A stretch of 64,000 bases of DNA from Syntrophaceae bacterium (GTDB lineage: Bacteria; Desulfobacterota; Syntrophia; Syntrophales; UBA2192), in NCBI GenBank assembly GCA_013177795.1, contig JABLXY010000003.1, forward strand, positions 37,244-101,243, given 5' to 3'. Within the stretch, counting starts at the first letter, position 1. Every line of letters starts with the position of its first letter. The notes beneath the pieces are model-generated. The model was not told the DNA's origin, did not search any database, and saw only the letters and a list, made by a program, of their open reading frames with translations. Of this stretch, positions 44,280 to 54,090 are shown piece after piece. The translations under genes and the position numbers were made by a program.

Positions 44280-45687
44280 CCCCATGAGCCTGCTGCCGGA
44301 GATCCTCCTGCTTGCCGCGGCGGCGGGGATTCTCCTCTTTTCCGGCGAGACCGGCCGACGGAGGGCCGCCGCCTGCGCGGCCGGAGCCGTTGCCGCCTCC
44401 CTGGCGTCGATCCCGCTGCTTTTCCTGGGGGCCCGCATCCGGGGCTTCGGCGGATTGATCGTGAAGGACGACGCGACCCTGATCTTTCTCGCCCTCACGG
44501 ACCTGGCGGCCCTTGCGGCCATCGTCCTTTCCCGCGACGGCAACGCCGGGGAGCAGGAGGGCGGCGAGGTGTACGGGCTTGCCCTGTTCGCCCTGGTCGG
44601 CATGCACGTCATGGCCGCGAGCCGCGACCTGCTCGTGCTTTTCCTGGGGCTCGAAATCCTGGCGCTTCCTCTCTACGTCCTGGTCGGCTCCGACCGGGCG
44701 GCCCGGAACGGGATGGAGGCGGCGGTGAAGTACTTCCTCCTCGGGAGCTTCGCGTCGGCCCTCTTCCTGATGGGCTTGGCGCTTTATTACGGCGCGACGG
44801 GGACCACGGGCTTCGCGGCCTTGTCGCGTCCGCTCGCGCAGCCTTCGCTGGCCTTCGCGGGCCTGGCCCTCGTGACCGCGGGCATCGGGTTCAAGATCGC
44901 CGCCGTGCCCTTCCACATGTGGGCCCCCGACGCCTACGAGGGGGCCCCTGTACCGGTGGCCGCCTACATCTCCGTGGCGCCCAAGGTGGCCGCCTTCGCC
45001 GTGCTGCTTCGCCTGGGGCTCACCCTGCCGGGTCCCGGCCCGGCGTTCTGGACGCAGGCCGTCCTCGCGATGTCAGCCGCCAGCATGATCGTCGGAAACC
45101 TCGCCGCGCTTAGGCAGAGCGGGTTCGTGCGGATGCTCGCCTACTCCGGCATCGCCCAGGCGGGGTACATGCTCATCGGCCTGGCGGCCCTGCCGGCGCA
45201 GGGCGGGACGGCCCTGACCTTCTACCTCCTGGTGTACCTCTTCATGAACCTGGGGGCCTTTGCCGTCGCCGTTTCCCTCGAGCGCCGCGAGGGCGGGCGC
45301 CTGCAGATCGAGGACCTGTCGGGCCTCGCCTCGCGCAGACCTTTCTTCGCCTTCGCCCTGGCGGCGTTCATGGTCTCGCTCGCGGGGCTGCCGCCCACGG
45401 GCGGGTTCTTCGCCAAGTTCACCCTGTTCAAGGCCGGCATCGAGGCCGGGCATCTCCCCGTGGTCCTCGTGGCCGTCGCGATGACCGTCGTGTCCCTGTT
45501 CTACTACCTGAGGGTCGTGGCGGTTCTGTACATGCGCGAAGACGCGGGCTGCCTGGAAATCCGCCAGGGGAGGCCGCTTCTGACGGCATGGATCGGCGCG
45601 GCGGCCCTCGTGACGCTCCTGACAGGGGTGCTCCCGGGGGAGTTTCTGCGGGAGATCCTCGCGGCCTTCCCGGCGGTCGCCCTGTGA
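44254..45687 (+). CDS. nuoN: NADH-quinone oxidoreductase subunit N
   Basis: NuoN is the third antiporter-like subunit. The 477-residue protein has LVLFLGLEILALPLYVLV, KYFLLGSFASALFLMG, KIAAVPFHMWAPDAYEGAP and AYSGIAQAGYM. It overlaps nuoM by 26 bases, with GAGGGAGGG in front of the start. It closes the nuo operon. Confidence 0.95.
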   Translation: MAFSIPDVNPMSLLPEILLLAAAAGILLFSGETGRRRAAACAAGAVAASLASIPLLFLGARIRGFGGLIVKDDATLIFLALTDLAALAAIVLSRDGNAGEQEGGEVYGLALFALVGMHVMAASRDLLVLFLGLEILALPLYVLVGSDRAARNGMEAAVKYFLLGSFASALFLMGLALYYGATGTTGFAALSRPLAQPSLAFAGLALVTAGIGFKIAAVPFHMWAPDAYEGAPVPVAAYISVAPKVAAFAVLLRLGLTLPGPGPAFWTQAVLAMSAASMIVGNLAALRQSGFVRMLAYSGIAQAGYMLIGLAALPAQGGTALTFYLLVYLFMNLGAFAVAVSLERREGGRLQIEDLSGLASRRPFFAFALAAFMVSLAGLPPTGGFFAKFTLFKAGIEAGHLPVVLVAVAMTVVSLFYYLRVVAVLYMREDAGCLEIRQGRPLLTAWIGAAALVTLLTGVLPGEFLREILAAFPAVAL

Positions 45688-45739
45688 GAGGCAGCGGCGA
45701 TGCGCGCGGGCAGCCGGCGGGGAGATCCGAAAGTTTCTG

Positions 45740-45768
45740 TTGACGGCCGGTTCCGGCGGGCGTAAAAG
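45740..45768 (+). promoter_or_regulatory. Sigma-70-like promoter for ktrB-ktrA
   Basis: TTGACG is followed after 17 bases by TAAAAG in the nuoN-ktrB gap. The start would be near 45775, before a terminator-like hairpin. Confidence 0.5.
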
Positions 45769-45783
45769 CATCCGAAACAACAG

Positions 45784-45821
45784 CGCCTTCTTCCTCGATG
45801 CACGGTGAAGGCGTGTTTTTT
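45784..45821 (+). terminator. Terminator hairpin between nuoN and ktrB
   Basis: CGCCTTC pairs with GAAGGCG around a 16-base loop and is followed by TGTTTTTT. It can end the nuo transcript. Because the promoter candidate lies upstream of it, it may also attenuate ktr transcription. Confidence 0.75.
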
Positions 45822-45830
45822 ATCCGCCCT

Positions 45831-47204
45831 ATGCACAGCAGAGAGCCCCTGGGGCTGGGACCGTTTCTGGCGCGTCACCTCTCGCCGGCGAGGATCTTCA
45901 TCCTCAGCTTTGCGGGCGTCATCCTGGCCGGCGCCGTCCTGCTGTGGCTTCCCTTCGCCTCGACCAGGGGCATCCGCTTCATCGACGCCCTGTTCATGTC
46001 GGCCTCGGCCGTCTGCGTGACGGGGCTTTCCACGGTGGACGTGGGCACCGATCTCACCACGGCGGGACAGGTCGTCCTCATCTGCCTTTTCCAGGTGGGG
46101 GGGCTCGGCATCATCACGTTCTCGGCGTTTCTATTCGGGATGATGGGGCGAAGCATCTCCTTCAAGGGCCGCGAGATCGTCCAGAGCGCGTTCCTGCACA
46201 CGCCCCGGCGTGATTTTTTCGTCATCCTCAAGTCCGTCATCCTGTCCACCCTTGTCATCGAGTCTGCGGGCGTCGCGTTGCTTTTCATCCATTTCGTCAT
46301 GGAGTTTCCCGCCGGCAAAGCCCTTTACTTTGCCGTGTTCCACTCCGTCTCGGCCTTCAACAACTGCGGGTTTTCGCTTTTCCCGGACAGCTTCGTCCGC
46401 TACCGGGGTGACCTGCTTTTCAACGCGACGATCATGACGCTCATCGTGCTGGGCGGGATCGGCTTCGTCGTGCACCACGAGGTGTTCGCGCGGCTGAGAG
46501 ACCGACGGGCCAGGATTTCGCTCCACAGCCGGATCGTCCTGGTTACCACGGCGGGGCTCATCCTGGCGGGCGCCGCTCTGTTCTGGATCTTCGAGGACGG
46601 CTACGCCCTCAAGGGCCTCTCCCCCCAGACGCAGCTCCTGGTCTCGCTGTTCCAGTCCATCACGCCCCGGACGGCGGGATTCAACACCGTCGACATCGGC
46701 CAGCTGACCAACGCCACGATCCTGATGCTGCTCGTGCTCATGTTCATCGGGGGCTCCCCCGGCTCCACGGCGGGGGGAATCAAGACGACGAGTTTCGCCC
46801 TTCTGCTTCTGATGATTTGGAACCGCTGGCGCGGCAGCGAGGAGGTGACGGTTGCCAGCCGTACCGTTCCGAGGGAGATCATCGGCCGGACACTCTCCAT
46901 CACCCTGGCCTCGATCCTCGCCGTTTTCTTTGCCGTGGCGGCGGTCATGGCGGCGGGTCACACGGAGGCGGGCCCCATGGAGCGGCAGCGGTTCGTGGAG
47001 TACATATTCGAGACCGTGTCGGCCTTCGGCACCGTGGGGCTATCCATGGGGATCACGCCGAGGCTGGGGGACTTCCAGAAGCTGGTGATCGTCTTCATGA
47101 TGTTCGCGGGCAGGGTGGGGCCCCTGACGCTGGCCTTTTCGCTGTCGTTCCGGGAAGGCAGGAAAACCGTCGTGTACGCGGAAGAGACCGTCATGGTCGG
47201 ATAA
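45831..47204 (+). CDS. ktrB: Potassium transporter, membrane subunit (KtrB/TrkH family)
   Basis: This 457-residue protein has the four membrane-pore-membrane repeats of Trk/Ktr/HKT channels, with pore segments SAVCVTGLSTVDV, SAFNNCGFSLF, TPRTAGFNTVDIG and SAFGTVGLSMGI. It moves K+ (often with Na+) into the cell and is gated by KtrA. The start at 45831 is chosen because it follows the terminator and matches the family N terminus. An ATG at 45798 lies in the hairpin loop. No clear ribosome site is visible for either, so the start is uncertain. Confidence 0.9.
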   Translation: MHSREPLGLGPFLARHLSPARIFILSFAGVILAGAVLLWLPFASTRGIRFIDALFMSASAVCVTGLSTVDVGTDLTTAGQVVLICLFQVGGLGIITFSAFLFGMMGRSISFKGREIVQSAFLHTPRRDFFVILKSVILSTLVIESAGVALLFIHFVMEFPAGKALYFAVFHSVSAFNNCGFSLFPDSFVRYRGDLLFNATIMTLIVLGGIGFVVHHEVFARLRDRRARISLHSRIVLVTTAGLILAGAALFWIFEDGYALKGLSPQTQLLVSLFQSITPRTAGFNTVDIGQLTNATILMLLVLMFIGGSPGSTAGGIKTTSFALLLLMIWNRWRGSEEVTVASRTVPREIIGRTLSITLASILAVFFAVAAVMAAGHTEAGPMERQRFVEYIFETVSAFGTVGLSMGITPRLGDFQKLVIVFMMFAGRVGPLTLAFSLSFREGRKTVVYAEETVMVG

Positions 47205-47216
47205 GGGGGCGCTGCC

Positions 47217-47867
47217 ATGAAGAAGCGGGTTGTCGTGGTCGGGCTGGGCATCTTCGGGATCAACCTCGTGAAGGAGCTGACCAAGAGCGGCGTCGAGGTG
47301 ATCGCCATCGACAAGGCAAAGGAAGCCGTTCAGCACGTGAGGGACTACGCCGCGAAGGCCATCGTCGCCGACGGCACGGACCCGGAGATCATGAACGCCA
47401 TCGGCCTGCGCGAGGACGATCTCGTCATCGTCTCGTTCGGGGAGGACCTGGCGGCCAGCACCCTGATCACGCTGCACCTCAAGCAGATGAAGGTGCAGAA
47501 CATCATCGTCAAGGCCCCCAACGAGGACCACAAGCTCATCCTCGAGAAGGTGGGCGCCACGGAGGTCATCATCCCCGAGAAGATCATGGCCGACAAGGTC
47601 GCCAGGAGCATCGTGTCGCCCAACGTCCTGGACTACATCCCGCTGTCCGAGGACTACATGATCTGCGAGATCGCGCCGCCTGCCGGCTTCATCGGCAAGT
47701 CCATCGCCGAGCTGCAGCTGCGCAACCGGTATCACGTCGACGTCATCGCGGTGCGCGACACGCTCACGGAGAAGATCCAGATGATCCCCGCGGCCGGCTT
47801 CATCATCAAGGACAGCGACCTGCTCGTCGTGGTGGGCCGCGGGGCGGATATCGATAGAATCAAGTGA
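47217..47867 (+). CDS. ktrA: Potassium uptake regulatory subunit (KtrA/TrkA, RCK domains)
   Basis: This 216-residue cytoplasmic regulator has an RCK_N Rossmann domain with GLGIFGINL (9-17) and the acidic ribose contact AIDKAKE. An RCK_C domain follows from about 135 (MICEIAPPAGFIGKSIAEL). One RCK unit matches KtrA rather than the double TrkA. ATP/ADP or NAD(H) and possibly c-di-AMP bind such subunits. It lies 12 bases after ktrB. Confidence 0.93.
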   Translation: MKKRVVVVGLGIFGINLVKELTKSGVEVIAIDKAKEAVQHVRDYAAKAIVADGTDPEIMNAIGLREDDLVIVSFGEDLAASTLITLHLKQMKVQNIIVKAPNEDHKLILEKVGATEVIIPEKIMADKVARSIVSPNVLDYIPLSEDYMICEIAPPAGFIGKSIAELQLRNRYHVDVIAVRDTLTEKIQMIPAAGFIIKDSDLLVVVGRGADIDRIK

Positions 47868-47869
47868 CG

Positions 47870-47986
47870 GCAAAGGCTGAAGGCGTGAGGCGGAGGGCAA
47901 CAAATTTTCCGGAAAAACGGCCGCCCGGTGGCACGATATTCGCTCTTGTTTTTTCAAGCCTGAGCGATTAGCCTTGAGCCTTGCGC
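47870..47986. repeat. Imperfect inverted repeat between ktrA and the DedA gene
   Basis: Word-rich arms (ggcaaaggctgaaggc near 47872 and gccttgagccttgcgcc near 47970) can pair imperfectly across the whole gap. It resembles the other word-built intergenic repeats but the match is looser. Confidence 0.35.
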
Positions 47987-47987
47987 C

Positions 47988-48647
47988 ATGGACTTTTTAC
48001 TGAACTACATCGACTTCGTCCTGCACATCGACCGCCACCTCGACGGGCTGATCCAGACCTACGGGACCTGGGTCTACCTGATCCTGTTCGCGATCATCTT
48101 CTGCGAGACGGGCCTGGTCGTGACCCCCTTCCTGCCGGGGGACTCGCTGCTCTTCGTGACGGGCACGATCGCGGCCCGGGGATCCCTGGACCTGCAGACG
48201 ATCCTGATCCTGCTGACGGCCGCCGCGATCATCGGCGACAACGTCAACTACTGGATCGGGCGCTTCGTGGGGGCCAAGATCGTGGAACGGGGCTGGGTGC
48301 GGGAGGAATACCTGGACCGGACGCACCACTTCTACGAGAAGTACGGCGGCAAGACGATCTTCATCGGGAAGTTCCTGCCCATCATCCGCACCTTCGCCCC
48401 CTTCGTGGCGGGCATCGGGAAGATGACGTACCCGAAGTTTCTCGCCTTCAACGTCTCCGGGGCGGTCACCTGGATGTGCGTCTTCATCCTCGGCGGCTAC
48501 TTCTTCGGCAACCTTCCCTTCGTGAAGCAGAACTTCACCCTCGTGATCCTCGGCATCATCGTGCTCTCCGTCCTGCCGAGCGTCATCGAGTTCGTCCGAG
48601 CCCGGAGGCAGATCAAGCAGGCGCGCAGGGAAGCCGAGGGCGCGTAG
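47988..48647 (+). CDS. DedA family membrane protein
   Basis: This 219-residue protein of the DedA/VTT (SNARE-associated) family has the re-entrant motif [19 protein letters not shown] (39-57), [10 protein letters not shown], and [20 protein letters not shown], with C-terminal membrane helices and a basic tail. Members flip polyprenyl-phosphate or phospholipids and depend on proton-motive force. The specific substrate cannot be read from sequence. The gene is convergent with the next one, 8 bases apart. Confidence 0.9.
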   Translation: MDFLLNYIDFVLHIDRHLDGLIQTYGTWVYLILFAIIFCETGLVVTPFLPGDSLLFVTGTIAARGSLDLQTILILLTAAAIIGDNVNYWIGRFVGAKIVERGWVREEYLDRTHHFYEKYGGKTIFIGKFLPIIRTFAPFVAGIGKMTYPKFLAFNVSGAVTWMCVFILGGYFFGNLPFVKQNFTLVILGIIVLSVLPSVIEFVRARRQIKQARREAEGA

Positions 48648-48655
48648 CGCGGGAT

Positions 48656-49180
48656 TCACCGCGCTTTCGCCGTCACGCGGAAGCGGCACTGCGGGTCGCC
48701 GAAGCCCATGCGGGCAATGACCTCCTGGCTCACCGCATGGTCGGGCAGCAGGGATGAAAACCAGACCTGCCAGAGCCCCTCGCAGGTGAGACAGGCCTGG
48801 ACGTCCTTTTCGAGTTTGGCCCGCCTCGCCCCGTCATAGGCCGCGCATTTGTGCACCGTCACCTCGAGGGTGTCGCCCTCGATCGCGTAATCCCCGGCGA
48901 AGACGCCGCGGTCGGCGCCGAACATCCGGAAGTAGGCCTGCCAGACCTCGAGGGCGTCCTTCAGGTCGTCGGCCTTCCTCTTGCCCAGGGCCTGCAGGGT
49001 GCTTCGCATCTCGAGGCGCCCGAAGGCGTGGCGCGTCCGGAGGTTGATCTCAGCCGCCGTCTCCCATCCGAACTTGTCGTTGACCTTCAGAAACCACTGT
49101 CCGTCCCAGGCCAGGGCCAGCCCCGCCATGACCTGCGCCCGCACCTCGTGCGGGATTTCGTACGTTTTCCCGTCGGACAT
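48656..49180 (-). CDS. DUF6125-like protein of unknown function
   Basis: The 174-residue protein has no signal peptide or membrane helix. The N-terminal part (AWDGQWFLKVNDKFGWETAAEINLR split as WFLKVNDKFG and AAEIN) resembles a family of soluble deltaproteobacterial proteins I know as DUF6125, related by name to L-2-amino-thiazoline carboxylate hydrolases. Four cysteines (in HKCAAYD, ACLTC and QCRF) could bind a metal. The family match is from memory and uncertain; function is unknown. It has GGAGAGGAAAA-type purine sequence before the start. Confidence 0.6.
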   Translation of the reverse strand: MSDGKTYEIPHEVRAQVMAGLALAWDGQWFLKVNDKFGWETAAEINLRTRHAFGRLEMRSTLQALGKRKADDLKDALEVWQAYFRMFGADRGVFAGDYAIEGDTLEVTVHKCAAYDGARRAKLEKDVQACLTCEGLWQVWFSSLLPDHAVSQEVIARMGFGDPQCRFRVTAKAR

Positions 49181-49218
49181 CGTTTTCCTCTCCCGGTCTT
49201 ATGTTCGCCCATCCGAGC

Positions 49219-49321
49219 AGAAGGCAAGAGGGTAAGAAGGTAAGAAGGTTGGAGAAGCCATGAGCGAGAATGCGGCTGACGACTCATCCAACGTTCTTAC
49301 CCTCTCACCTACTTGCCTTCT
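49219..49321. repeat. 35-bp inverted repeat built of short words
   Basis: Arms at 49219-49253 and 49287-49321 pair at 30 of 35 positions around a 33-base loop. The arms are made of repeats of ggtaagaa. It lies between the end of the ABC permease gene and the DUF6125-like gene, both on the minus strand, and could end or stabilise the transcript. Confidence 0.75.
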
Positions 49322-49353
49322 CTGCCCGGAAAGATATTCCCCCGGTCACCGGC

Positions 49354-50055
49354 CTAGATGCCCTTGCGGTAGGCGAGCTTCTTCTCCAGATACCGGGAGT
49401 AGCTCGTCAGCATGAAGCAGAGGATGAAGTAGACGACGGCGATGAAGAAAAAGATTTGGGCCGGGTAGATCATCGTGCGGTTGTTGACCTGCGTGGCCAC
49501 GTGGGTGAGCTCGGCCACGCCGACGATGAAGGCCAGCGAGGTGTCCTTGATGAGGGACACGAGCTGGTTCACGAAGGAGGGGATCATGTTCCGCACGGCC
49601 TGGGGCAGGACGATGTAGACCATCACCCGGCCGCGGGTCAGCCCCGTCGAGAGCCCCGCCTCGGTCTGGCCGCGGGGGATGGCCTTGATGCCGGCCTGGA
49701 CGATCTGCGACATGTAGGCCGAGGTGAAGACGGTGAGGGCCGCGATGACGGTCCAGCTCTCCGGGACCACCATCCCCATGAAAGCCGGCAGCAGGAAGTA
49801 CATCCAGAAGATGACCATCAGCAGCGGGATCCCCCGGATCGCGTTCACCACGGTCAGCACCGGATACCGGATGAAGCGGTGCTGGGAGACGCACAGCAGG
49901 CCCGCGAAGATGCCGATGAGGATGGAAAGGGTGCAGGACACCACGGCCAGCCAGATCGTGAGCGCAAGACCGCCGATGGGGCCGCTCGGGTAGCGCCCGA
50001 TGAGGAAGTGCTCGATGTTGTCCCAGATGACCTGGAACCCGAACCAGCCGTCCAT
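49354..50055 (-). CDS. Polar amino acid ABC transporter permease (second)
   Basis: This 233-residue HisM/GlnP-type permease has about five helices and the EAA loop (AGIKAIPRGQTEAGLSTGLTRGRVM, in blocks AIPRGQTEA and GLS), which contacts the ATPase. LPQAVRNMIPSFVNQLVSLIKDTSLA is typical of the amino acid 3-TM subfamily. It pairs with the permease 3 bases upstream to form a heterodimeric channel. It is the last gene of the unit. Confidence 0.92.
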   Translation of the reverse strand: MDGWFGFQVIWDNIEHFLIGRYPSGPIGGLALTIWLAVVSCTLSILIGIFAGLLCVSQHRFIRYPVLTVVNAIRGIPLLMVIFWMYFLLPAFMGMVVPESWTVIAALTVFTSAYMSQIVQAGIKAIPRGQTEAGLSTGLTRGRVMVYIVLPQAVRNMIPSFVNQLVSLIKDTSLAFIVGVAELTHVATQVNNRTMIYPAQIFFFIAVVYFILCFMLTSYSRYLEKKLAYRKGI

Positions 50056-50058
50056 GGG

Positions 50059-50766
50059 TTATTTCATCCCCGTCGGAGACAGGACTTTCTTGTCGTACAG
50101 GGTCACGAGGGCCGTGATGGTGACCGACAGCGTCAGGTAAACGAGGGTGGCCGCCGTGAAGGCCTCGAAGCCCTTGAAGGTGTAGCTTTCCACCTGCCTG
50201 GCCTGGTACGTGAGCTCGGCGACGCCGATCGTCATGGCGAGCGACGAGTTCTTCGTGAGGTTGAGGAACTGGCTGATGAGCGGCGGGATCGTGAGCCGCA
50301 CGGCCTGGGGCAGGATGATGTACTGCATGGAGCGGATGTAGGAGAAGCCGGAGCTGCGGGCCGCCTCCATCTGCTCCTTCGGGATGGAGCGGATGCCCGA
50401 GCGGATGTCCTCGGCGATGAAGGCGGAGGTGTAGATCGTCAGCGCGATGACCGCCGCGGAGAACTCGAAGTCCCGGGCGTTGAGCCAGTCGTTCACCGAC
50501 TGCGGCAGGATCTGGTAGGAACCGAAGTACCAGAAGAAGAACTGGACGAGCAGGGGCGTGTTCCGGATGAACTCGAGGTAGCCCTGCGCGAACCACCGGA
50601 TGGGGCCCACGTGGCTCAGGCGCATGACGGCGATGAGCAGCCCCATCAGGAACGACAGGACGATCGACACCGCCGAGAGCTGGATGGTGATCTTGATGCC
50701 GTCGACGATCCACTGGGAGTACTGTCCCGTGAGGACGACGGACCAGTCGAACTGGTAATTGAACAT
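50059..50766 (-). CDS. Polar amino acid ABC transporter permease (first)
   Basis: This 235-residue permease of the same family has RNTPLLVQFFFWYFG, GIRSIPKEQMEAARSSG (EAA loop) and LPQAVRLTIPPLISQFLNLTKNSSLA. The N-terminal FDWSVVLTGQYSQWIVDG resembles GltJ/AapQ proteins, pointing to acidic or polar amino acids. A terminator hairpin lies between this gene and the binding-protein gene upstream. Confidence 0.92.
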   Translation of the reverse strand: MFNYQFDWSVVLTGQYSQWIVDGIKITIQLSAVSIVLSFLMGLLIAVMRLSHVGPIRWFAQGYLEFIRNTPLLVQFFFWYFGSYQILPQSVNDWLNARDFEFSAAVIALTIYTSAFIAEDIRSGIRSIPKEQMEAARSSGFSYIRSMQYIILPQAVRLTIPPLISQFLNLTKNSSLAMTIGVAELTYQARQVESYTFKGFEAFTAATLVYLTLSVTITALVTLYDKKVLSPTGMK

Positions 50767-50823
50767 TGCCCTGCTGCCGCCGGTTCAGCGGCTGCCGGCC
50801 GCCCGGAGGGTCGGCCGGAGCCT

Positions 50824-50871
50824 GAAAAAGGAGCCGTCCGCACCCTCCCGCCTGGCGGGTGCGGACGGCTG
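50824..50871 (-). terminator. Intra-operon terminator hairpin
   Basis: GCCGTCCGCACCC pairs over 13 bases with GGGTGCGGACGGC and is followed on the minus strand by CTCCTTTTTC. It sits between the binding-protein and permease genes and should make the binding protein more abundant than the permeases. Confidence 0.82.
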
Positions 50872-50907
50872 CCGTTCAGTCCGAACGCTGGGACGGGGGA
50901 ACCGCTG

Positions 50908-51729
50908 CTACTTCCGGTCCGCCGTGATCTTGAACTTGCCGCGCTGCATCGGCTGGTCGCTCTTGGGGTGGAACCACTTGTCCCAGATCCTCTTGGCTTC
51001 GCCGTTCTTCTCCATCTCGAGGAGCGTGTCGTTGACGAACTTCAGCATCTTGGGGCTGTCCTTGCGCATGGCGATCCCGTAGGGCTCGTCGGAGATCCGG
51101 ATGTCGGCGATCTCGAACTGCTCCTTGTTGGGGGCCTTGCCGAGGATGCCGGCCAGGATCGACTCGTCCGTCGTCACCGCCGCGACCTTGCCCTGCTGGA
51201 GGGCCAGGAAGGCCTGGGGGTAGTCGTCGAAGGAAAGGATCGTCGAGTTCGGCAGGGCCTTGGAGGCGTTCTGCTCCGAGGTGGTGCCCTTGGCCGTGCC
51301 GATCTTCTTGCCGTCGAGGTCGGCGAGGCTCTTCACGGTGCCCTTCTTCACGAGGAACTTCTGCCCCGTCAGGAAGTAGGTGTGGGAGAAGTCGACCTGC
51401 TTGGCCCGCTCGGGCGTGTAGGTCAGCGTCGCGATGACCAGGTCGATGTTGCCCGCCTGGAGCTGGGGAATCCGGGCCGCCGAGGTGACGCCCTTGAGTT
51501 CGAGCTTCACACCCATCTTCTTGGCGAGGTAGGCCGCGAAGTCGACGTCGTAGCCCACGATCTCGCGGGTCTTGGGGTCGATGTAGCCGAACCCGGGCGA
51601 GGCGTCCTTGACGCCCACCACGAGGACGCCCCTTTTCTTCACGATGTCGTAGGTGTCTTCGGCCAGGGCGACACCCGCCAGTCCGGCCACGAAGGCAACG
51701 GTCAGTAACAGAGCCAGTGCTTTCTTCAT
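50908..51729 (-). CDS. Polar amino acid ABC transporter substrate-binding protein
   Basis: This 273-residue protein has a signal peptide (MKKALALLLTVAFVAGLAGVALA) and the family 3 binding fold: GVLVVGVKDASPGFGYIDP, GYDVDFAAYLAKKMG, IDLVIATLTYTPERAKQVDFS and KKIGTAKGTTSEQN. Arg and Asp positions fit an alpha-amino-acid ligand; the specific one is unclear. The start at 51729 follows GGAGG. The ATPase gene lies 219 bases upstream and the permeases downstream. Confidence 0.93.
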   Translation of the reverse strand: MKKALALLLTVAFVAGLAGVALAEDTYDIVKKRGVLVVGVKDASPGFGYIDPKTREIVGYDVDFAAYLAKKMGVKLELKGVTSAARIPQLQAGNIDLVIATLTYTPERAKQVDFSHTYFLTGQKFLVKKGTVKSLADLDGKKIGTAKGTTSEQNASKALPNSTILSFDDYPQAFLALQQGKVAAVTTDESILAGILGKAPNKEQFEIADIRISDEPYGIAMRKDSPKMLKFVNDTLLEMEKNGEAKRIWDKWFHPKSDQPMQRGKFKITADRK

Positions 51730-51764
51730 GTGAGTCCTCCTTTTCGGTTGATTCAGGGCTGCTT

Positions 51765-51910
51765 CACTCTTCACTTTATGAATGCCTGGATGCAGGGCAC
51801 CCGCATAAGAGTATAAAGTTAGGAACCTATGAAGTGAAGAAGTTCGGAAAAGCAGAGAACTTATGGCCGGTTTTCAGTTCATCCAAGTTTCACAACTTCT
51901 CAACTTCGCA
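51765..51910. repeat. Degenerate inverted repeats (word aagttc/gaactt)
   Basis: The gap between the ATPase and binding-protein genes has several imperfectly pairing arms: cttcactttat (near 51771) with ataaag/atgaagtgaag (near 51815-51840), and gaagtgaagaagtt with aacttctcaacttc (near 51893). It is another word-built intergenic repeat, less regular than the one at 49219. Confidence 0.4.
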
Positions 51911-51948
51911 ACTTCTCCTTTCACGGGCGCGCTGCCCGGGTCTTCGGC

Positions 51949-52683
<735 letters not shown>

Positions 52684-52807
52684 CGGCTGATCTCCCGGTG
52701 CGAAACGGCCCGTGACACGACCGGGCCGCTTCTGAAACGAACGGTACCTTTTATTATCTCGCATTCGAAAAATCAAGGGGATTTTGAAGCCTCGGCGCCT
52801 CCCGTGC

Positions 52808-52840
52808 CGCAAAAGGCACCGTTTTGAAACGGGTTTTGCG
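52808..52840. repeat. Hairpin in the divergent intergenic region
   Basis: CGCAAAA-ggca-CCGTTT pairs with AAACGG-g-TTTTGCG. It lies between divergent transporter units (gap of 342 bp). It could be an operator or a structured leader; no family is recognised. An AT-rich stretch near 52745-52770 may hold the minus-strand promoter, but I cannot define it. Confidence 0.45.
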
Positions 52841-52872
52841 AATGGAACCCGGCGTATGGCCGAGGGAAATGC

Positions 52873-52901
52873 TTGACAAGGGGGGGGAATTATTTTAATC
52901 A
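52873..52901 (+). promoter_or_regulatory. Sigma-70 promoter of the TAXI/TRAP unit
   Basis: TTGACA is followed after 17 bases by TAATCA. A G-run lies in the spacer. The leader to the TAXI gene is about 115 bases. Confidence 0.65.
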
Positions 52902-53025
52902 AATCCATCGGACCGAATCGGTCATCGTGCCCCGGAGGTTCGGCTCGGGGCTGCACGTTGGCGGGTGACGCAGCCGGTCTTTTGTTCGCAGGAGCCAACT
53001 TCAAACAAGACAAGGAGGGTTTCGG

Positions 53026-54030
53026 ATGAAGAAGAGAGCATTTCTCGTCGTATCCATCGTCCTGGCGCTGACCCTCGTCCTCGCGGGGACGTCGATCGCC
53101 CAGCAGAAGAAATTCTTTGTCATTTCCACCGGCGGCACGGGCGGCACCTATTATCCCCTCGGAGGCATCCTGGCCCAGGCGCTGACGGAGAAGGTGCCCG
53201 AGGTCGTCGTGACCTCCCAGGCAGGGCAGGCCTCGGTGGCCAACTGCAACCTGATCCGCGACAAGCAGGTCGAGTCGGCCTTCGTCCAGAGCAACGTGGC
53301 CTATAATGCCTACAACGGCCTCGAGCAGTTCAAGGACAAGCCGGCCAAGAACCTCCGCTTCATCGCATCGCTCTACCCCGAGACGATCCAGATCGTGGCC
53401 CGGGCCGACTCGGGCATCAAGACCGTCAAGGACATCAAGGGCAAGAGGCTCGTCCCCGGCGACCGCGGCAGCGGAACCGAGGTCGACACGCTGAACGTGC
53501 TCGGCGCCTACGGCTTCACCTACAAGGACTTCGCCGGCGTCGACTGGCTCTCCTTCTCGGGCGGCGCCCAGCGCCTGCAGGACAAGCAGGCCGACGTGAC
53601 CTTCACGACGGCGGGCTGGCCCACGGCGGCGATCACGGAATTGGCCATCTCCACGAACATCGTTCTCGTCCCGATCGACGAAGCCAAGATCAAGGACCTC
53701 ACGAAGAAGTTCCCCTTCTACAGCCGGATCGTGATCCCCAAGGGGACCTACAAGGGGCAGGAGAAGGACGTGGCGACCATCACCACGATGGCCCAGTGGG
53801 TCGTGGGGGCCGAGGTGCCCGATGAGGTCGTCTACAAGCTGACCAAGGCCCTCTGGGAGCACGGCGCGGCGAAGATGGCCCAGGCCCATGCGCAGGGCAA
53901 GAACGTGCAGACCAAGACGGCGCTGGCGGGCATGGCCATCCCGCTGCACCCGGGTGCGGAGAAGTACTACAAGGAAGCGGGCATCATCAAGGCGGAGCCG
54001 GCCAAGAAGGCGGTGCCCAAGAAGAAATAG
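53026..54030 (+). CDS. TAXI family TRAP transporter solute-binding protein
   Basis: This 334-residue periplasmic protein has a signal peptide (1-25, ending SIAQ) and the TAXI signatures [41 protein letters not shown], and [21 protein letters not shown] in part, then [11 protein letters not shown]. It binds a ligand, possibly glutamate or another carboxylate, for the fused TRAP permease two genes downstream. The C terminus is Lys/Ala rich. The ribosome site AAGGAGGG is strong, and a terminator follows, which fits high expression. Confidence 0.94.
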   Translation: MKKRAFLVVSIVLALTLVLAGTSIAQQKKFFVISTGGTGGTYYPLGGILAQALTEKVPEVVVTSQAGQASVANCNLIRDKQVESAFVQSNVAYNAYNGLEQFKDKPAKNLRFIASLYPETIQIVARADSGIKTVKDIKGKRLVPGDRGSGTEVDTLNVLGAYGFTYKDFAGVDWLSFSGGAQRLQDKQADVTFTTAGWPTAAITELAISTNIVLVPIDEAKIKDLTKKFPFYSRIVIPKGTYKGQEKDVATITTMAQWVVGAEVPDEVVYKLTKALWEHGAAKMAQAHAQGKNVQTKTALAGMAIPLHPGAEKYYKEAGIIKAEPAKKAVPKKK

Positions 54031-54057
54031 GACGCCCTGTTTCCTCGCAGGAGGCAA

Positions 54058-54090
54058 GCCGGGCACTCCACGGGGTGCCCGGCTTTTTTT
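54058..54090 (+). terminator. Terminator between the TAXI protein and DUF1850 genes
   Basis: GCCGGGCAC pairs with GTGCCCGGC and is followed by seven T directly before the next ATG. It should reduce expression of the membrane components relative to the binding protein. Confidence 0.88.
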
